DNA of 5,713 bases, taken from an uncultured Clostridium sp. Lineage in GTDB: Bacteria > Bacillota > Clostridia > Peptostreptococcales > Peptostreptococcaceae. Under the pieces are notes generated by a model that worked only from the letters and a program-made list of their open reading frames with translations, had not been told where the DNA came from and made no database searches. Within the stretch, counting starts at the first letter, position 1; every line of letters begins with the position of its first letter. The stretch is from contig URRU01000117.1 of NCBI GenBank assembly GCA_900550335.1, positions 1 through 5,713 of the forward strand, written 5' to 3'. Shown here one piece after another: positions 5,638-5,713 of the stretch. Position numbers and translations under genes: made by a program.

Positions 5638-5713
5638 AAATTTTTATCTATATTAAAAAAATATCTATAAATTTTTATTTTCTTTAGATTTTTTTTAGTT
5701 TTTATAATAAATA

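Noticed and set aside
5637..5678. Direct repeats TAAATTTTTAT and TATCTATA as iterons or a CRISPR-like array
   Set aside because: There are only two short copies each in almost pure A/T sequence, which chance explains.

Overview
The window is AT-rich, low-GC Gram-positive DNA. Its longest gene encodes an exported C1A-type cysteine protease with three cell-wall-binding 2 (CWB2) repeats, very close in layout to Cwp84/Cwp13 of Clostridioides difficile. CWB2-anchored proteases of this type, a minimal SufBC-type Fe-S assembly pair, a lipobox lipoprotein and GGAGG ribosome binding sites together suggest a Peptostreptococcaceae anaerobe (Clostridioides, Paraclostridium or Romboutsia type). The species cannot be named from the sequence alone.

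Layout. Bases 3-410 (+) encode a small lipoprotein of unknown function. Bases 411-758 hold no intact gene but are highly structured. A roughly 320 bp imperfect palindrome (481-803, centre near 644) has as its right arm the end of the smsB gene plus its terminator. Its left arm is a decayed inverted copy of the same sequence, including a relic of the smsB C-terminal codons and a second, converging terminator. The core (582-703) is a nested, GC-rich inverted repeat lying between the two terminators. Bases 759-2421 (-) are a two-gene operon, smsC then smsB, with an 8-base overlap; it encodes a SUF-like minimal iron-sulfur cluster assembly system (an ATPase and one SufB/SufD-type scaffold). A perfect 17-bp hairpin terminator (2590-2633) separates it from a small two-helix membrane protein gene (2646-2912, -). 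Bases 3034-5379 (-) encode the Cwp84-like protease. Bases 5380-5713 are a divergent control region with operator-like TTGTCA repeats, a weak promoter for the protease, and a good sigma-A-type promoter on the + strand. The transcript of that + strand promoter would begin with a stem-loop and lead to a gene outside the window.

How it works together. SmsC and SmsB should form a cytoplasmic ATP-driven complex that builds Fe-S clusters. The protease should be exported, held non-covalently in the wall by CWB2 repeats, and mature S-layer or other wall proteins. The lipoprotein would sit on the outer face of the membrane. No functional link between the Fe-S operon and the surface genes is visible. 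The most unusual item is the palindromic duplication of the smsB tail with two co-maintained terminators. No rRNA, tRNA, CRISPR array or transposase gene was found.
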